Shown here: one piece after another, positions 5,067 through 6,938 of the stretch
Layout: the number at the start of each line of letters is the position of its first letter
Numbering within the stretch: position 1 is the first letter of the stretch
Assembly: GCA_002363575.1 (NCBI GenBank)
Contig: DEWI01000033.1
Span: 7,183 to 14,120 of the forward strand
Source: Verrucomicrobia bacterium UBA3214
GTDB taxonomy: Bacteria > Verrucomicrobiota > Kiritimatiellia > RFP12 > UBA1067
Reading direction: 5' to 3'
DNA: 6,938 bases
The notes under the pieces: model-generated
Seen by the model: only the letters and a program-made list of their open reading frames with translations
Databases searched by the model: none
What the model was told of the DNA's origin: nothing
Position numbers and translations under genes: made by a program

Positions 5067-6938
5067 TCATTCCGTGCGCACGAGCCGCCAGACCTCTTCC
5101 ATGCCGCCGGCGCGCACGGCGATAGTGTTTTCGCCGGGCGCGAGCGCGACATTCTCGAAGACGGCGCATTTCACGGAGTCCGGCGTCTTCGCGCCGGCCG
5201 GCGCGCCGTTGACTTCCAGCGAGACGTCGCCGGCGTTGGAAAACGCCACCACGTCCACCGCGCTCGCGGAAGCCGCGCGCATGCGCCTGCCGCAGAGATG
5301 GAGCATCGGCTGCGCGTTCCAGTTCGCCTTGTAGAAGAAGTACGCATCCTTCGGAACGACGCGGTCGCGCGTGACCAGCCCCTTGTCGTTGATGCCGGCG
5401 CGATCGCCCTCGCGCCGCGCGTCCGCCGCGAAGTCGAACATCGCCCAGACGAAAGACCCCCAGACGCGGGCATCGGCCAGTATGTCGCGATAGGCGGCGA
5501 CGTGCACGCGCGTCTGCCACTCTTCCGGATGGAACGGACCGGACGGCTTGTGGCGGCGCGGCGGATTTTCGTGCTGGTGTATCGACGCGCCTGCGCCGTA
5601 TTCGGAAAGCGCCAGCGTTGTCGCGGAGGGATTGGCGGCGAAATATCCGGAGATGCAATCCGCCATCGTCGCATCCTTGTACCAGCCGGGATAGATGTTC
5701 AAACAGGCGTTCGGTATGGATGCGTTGAGATCGGCGCGCCGCGGGAAACACGTCGCCGCCACGACCGGACGCGAAGGATCCAGCTCCGCAGCCAGCGCCG
5801 CCAGCACCGCCGACTCCGCCTCCCAATCGCCGGCCGCCGGCGCGTCGGCGCCCTTCACGCCGTTGTAGAGTTCGTTCCAGCATCCCCACCAGCAGACGCT
5901 GGGATGGTTGCGCTGCTGCGCGATCATCTCGCGCAGCATCTGCCGCGCGCGCTCGCGGAATGCGGCGCCGCCGATGCGGTTCACGACGGGTATTTCCGCC
6001 CAGACCATAATGCCCAGCGCGTCGCAGACGTCCAGAACGCCGCCGCTTTGCGGATAGTGGCAGAGGCGCACGGCGTCCGCGCCCATCGCCTTGACGAGGC
6101 GCATGTCGCGAAGATGCTGCGCATCCGTCATCGCCCACGCCTCCCCTTCGACATCCTGGTGGCGGTTGACGCCGCGCACCTTGCGCTTGACGCCGTTCAA
6201 GTAGAAGCCGTCGGCGCGCATTTCCGCCGTGCGGAAACCGAAAGGCTGCACGACGGTATCGGAAAAACCGTCCTTCTCCACCGTCACGCGGACGCGATAC
6301 ACCGCCGGCGTCTCCGGCGTCCACGCCACGGGATCGGCGACTTTCTTCGGCTCCCAGTCGAGCGTCGCGTCGCTCGCTCCGGATATATCGGCCTCCACGC
6401 GCACCGTGCCGTCCATCGATGGAAAGACGCGCACGCCGCAAGCGCCAAGGCGCGTGGGATCTATGCAGACAGGATCCGTCTCCAGCAGCCACACGCTGCG
6501 GTAGAGCCCGCCGCATACGTTGAAATCCCCGTCCAGAGGCGGAATGGACGGATCGATTTCATTGGAGACTTCGATCTCGAGGATGTTGGCGCCGGGCGTC
6601 ATCGCCGCCGTCGCCTCGAAACAAAACGCCGTGAACGCCCCGGCGTGGCGGCCGATCTCCGCGCCGTTCACGCGCACGGCCGCCGTCTGCCCCGCGCCTT
6701 CGCAGCGTATGAAGTAGCGCCGCGAAGGCTTCGCGCCGGGCAGTTCGCAGCGGTATGTGCCGCGCCGCCGCGCGTACGACTCGCTGCACGCCGAGCGCGA
6801 CGTCTTCCATGCGCCGTCGGCCACCCGGCCGTCGGCGCCGTCGATCTTGTTCCAGCAGTCGGGAACCAGCACGGGAAGACCGTCCAGCGTCCAGCCGTTG
6901 CCGTCAAGGCACGTCTCGATGCGCCCGGCGTATGCAAC
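5067..6938 (-). CDS. Glycoside hydrolase family 2 protein, beta-galactosidase-like, 5' end outside the window
   Basis: A retaining GH2 glycosidase, most like beta-galactosidases, acting on terminal beta-linked sugars; the exact substrate cannot be read. 623 codons are visible, open to the window edge, so the GTG at 6872 is not the start. Judged by family pattern (VPDCWN at fragment residues 25-30), probably only a few dozen residues plus any signal peptide are missing. Domains: N-terminal jelly-roll to about 155 (RYFIRCEGAGQTAAVRVNG, PPLDGDFNVCGGLYRSVWL); a very short Ig-like domain about 165-235 ending FGFRTAEM; TIM barrel about 240-545 with RGVNRHQD, AVRLCHYP, acid/base E356 in WGCWNELYNG (codon 5871-5873), nucleophile E446 in ALSEYGAG (codon 5601-5603), and GSFVWAMFDFAAD then GINDKGLVTRDR; and a small C-terminal beta domain about 560-620 (FSNAGDVSLEVNG, LAPGENTIAVRAGG). 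Both catalytic glutamates are present, so the enzyme should be active. The exported-protein gene lies 85 bp downstream on the same strand. Confidence 0.95.
   Translation of the reverse strand, partial: VAYAGRIETCLDGNGWTLDGLPVLVPDCWNKIDGADGRVADGAWKTSRSACSESYARRRGTYRCELPGAKPSRRYFIRCEGAGQTAAVRVNGAEIGRHAGAFTAFCFEATAAMTPGANILEIEVSNEIDPSIPPLDGDFNVCGGLYRSVWLLETDPVCIDPTRLGACGVRVFPSMDGTVRVEADISGASDATLDWEPKKVADPVAWTPETPAVYRVRVTVEKDGFSDTVVQPFGFRTAEMRADGFYLNGVKRKVRGVNRHQDVEGEAWAMTDAQHLRDMRLVKAMGADAVRLCHYPQSGGVLDVCDALGIMVWAEIPVVNRIGGAAFRERARQMLREMIAQQRNHPSVCWWGCWNELYNGVKGADAPAAGDWEAESAVLAALAAELDPSRPVVAATCFPRRADLNASIPNACLNIYPGWYKDATMADCISGYFAANPSATTLALSEYGAGASIHQHENPPRRHKPSGPFHPEEWQTRVHVAAYRDILADARVWGSFVWAMFDFAADARREGDRAGINDKGLVTRDRVVPKDAYFFYKANWNAQPMLHLCGRRMRAASASAVDVVAFSNAGDVSLEVNGAPAGAKTPDSVKCAVFENVALAPGENTIAVRAGGMEEVWRLVRTE

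Noticed and set aside
2510..5125. 871-codon open frame on the + strand
   Set aside because: It is entirely antisense to the exported-protein gene. The product is Arg/Ala-rich with no domain, as expected from the complement of a GC-rich gene. The - strand frame has a signal peptide, an SD site and repeat domains.
4982..5152. Upstream start for the exported protein, adding 57 residues
   Set aside because: It would overlap the end of the GH2 gene and bury the signal peptide internally. The ATG at 4981 has AAGGAG at good spacing and begins the signal peptide.
4978..6516. 512-codon - strand frame overlapping the GH2 gene
   Set aside because: It is an Arg/Gly/Ala-rich shadow in another frame of the GH2 coding sequence, which carries all GH2 catalytic motifs.

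Overview
The window is GC-rich bacterial DNA. It suggests a Gram-negative member of the Verrucomicrobiota/Kiritimatiellota/Lentisphaerota (PVC) group, probably a glycan-degrading gut or sediment lineage. This is inferred from a very alanine/glycine-rich secreted protein with an autotransporter-associated beta-strand (PATR-like) motif but no beta-barrel, next to a GH2 glycosidase. No marker gene settles the taxonomy.

Layout. On the + strand, 1-1722 holds the end of a tryptophan operon: trpB (5' end outside the window) followed after 36 bp by complete trpA. Together they encode the two subunits of tryptophan synthase. On the - strand, 6938-2204 holds a GH2 beta-galactosidase-like gene (5' end outside the window) followed after 85 bp by a gene for a 925-residue exported protein. 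That protein has three diverged copies of an unrecognised domain and a C-terminal beta-helix-like part. The two - strand genes may form a small transcription unit for extracellular glycan use; the functional link is inferred from adjacency only.

The two gene pairs converge on a 481-bp non-coding stretch (1723-2203), which is the most unusual part of the window. In order it contains: a terminator-like hairpin after trpA; eight exactly phased 8-bp units sharing the pattern YYYRRRYY, with nearly all variation limited to transitions; a stem-loop with 17 paired positions per arm; nine exactly phased 22-bp units, each with the dyad GCGAC-N4-GTCGC; a second stem-loop of similar size with a T-rich tail on the - strand; and a short hairpin beside the - strand stop codon. 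The 22-bp array can fold in two mutually exclusive registers. One of them gives up to 7-bp stems, mostly capped by GNRA-type tetraloops, and some base changes in it are paired. No transposase, CRISPR locus, tRNA or rRNA gene was seen.
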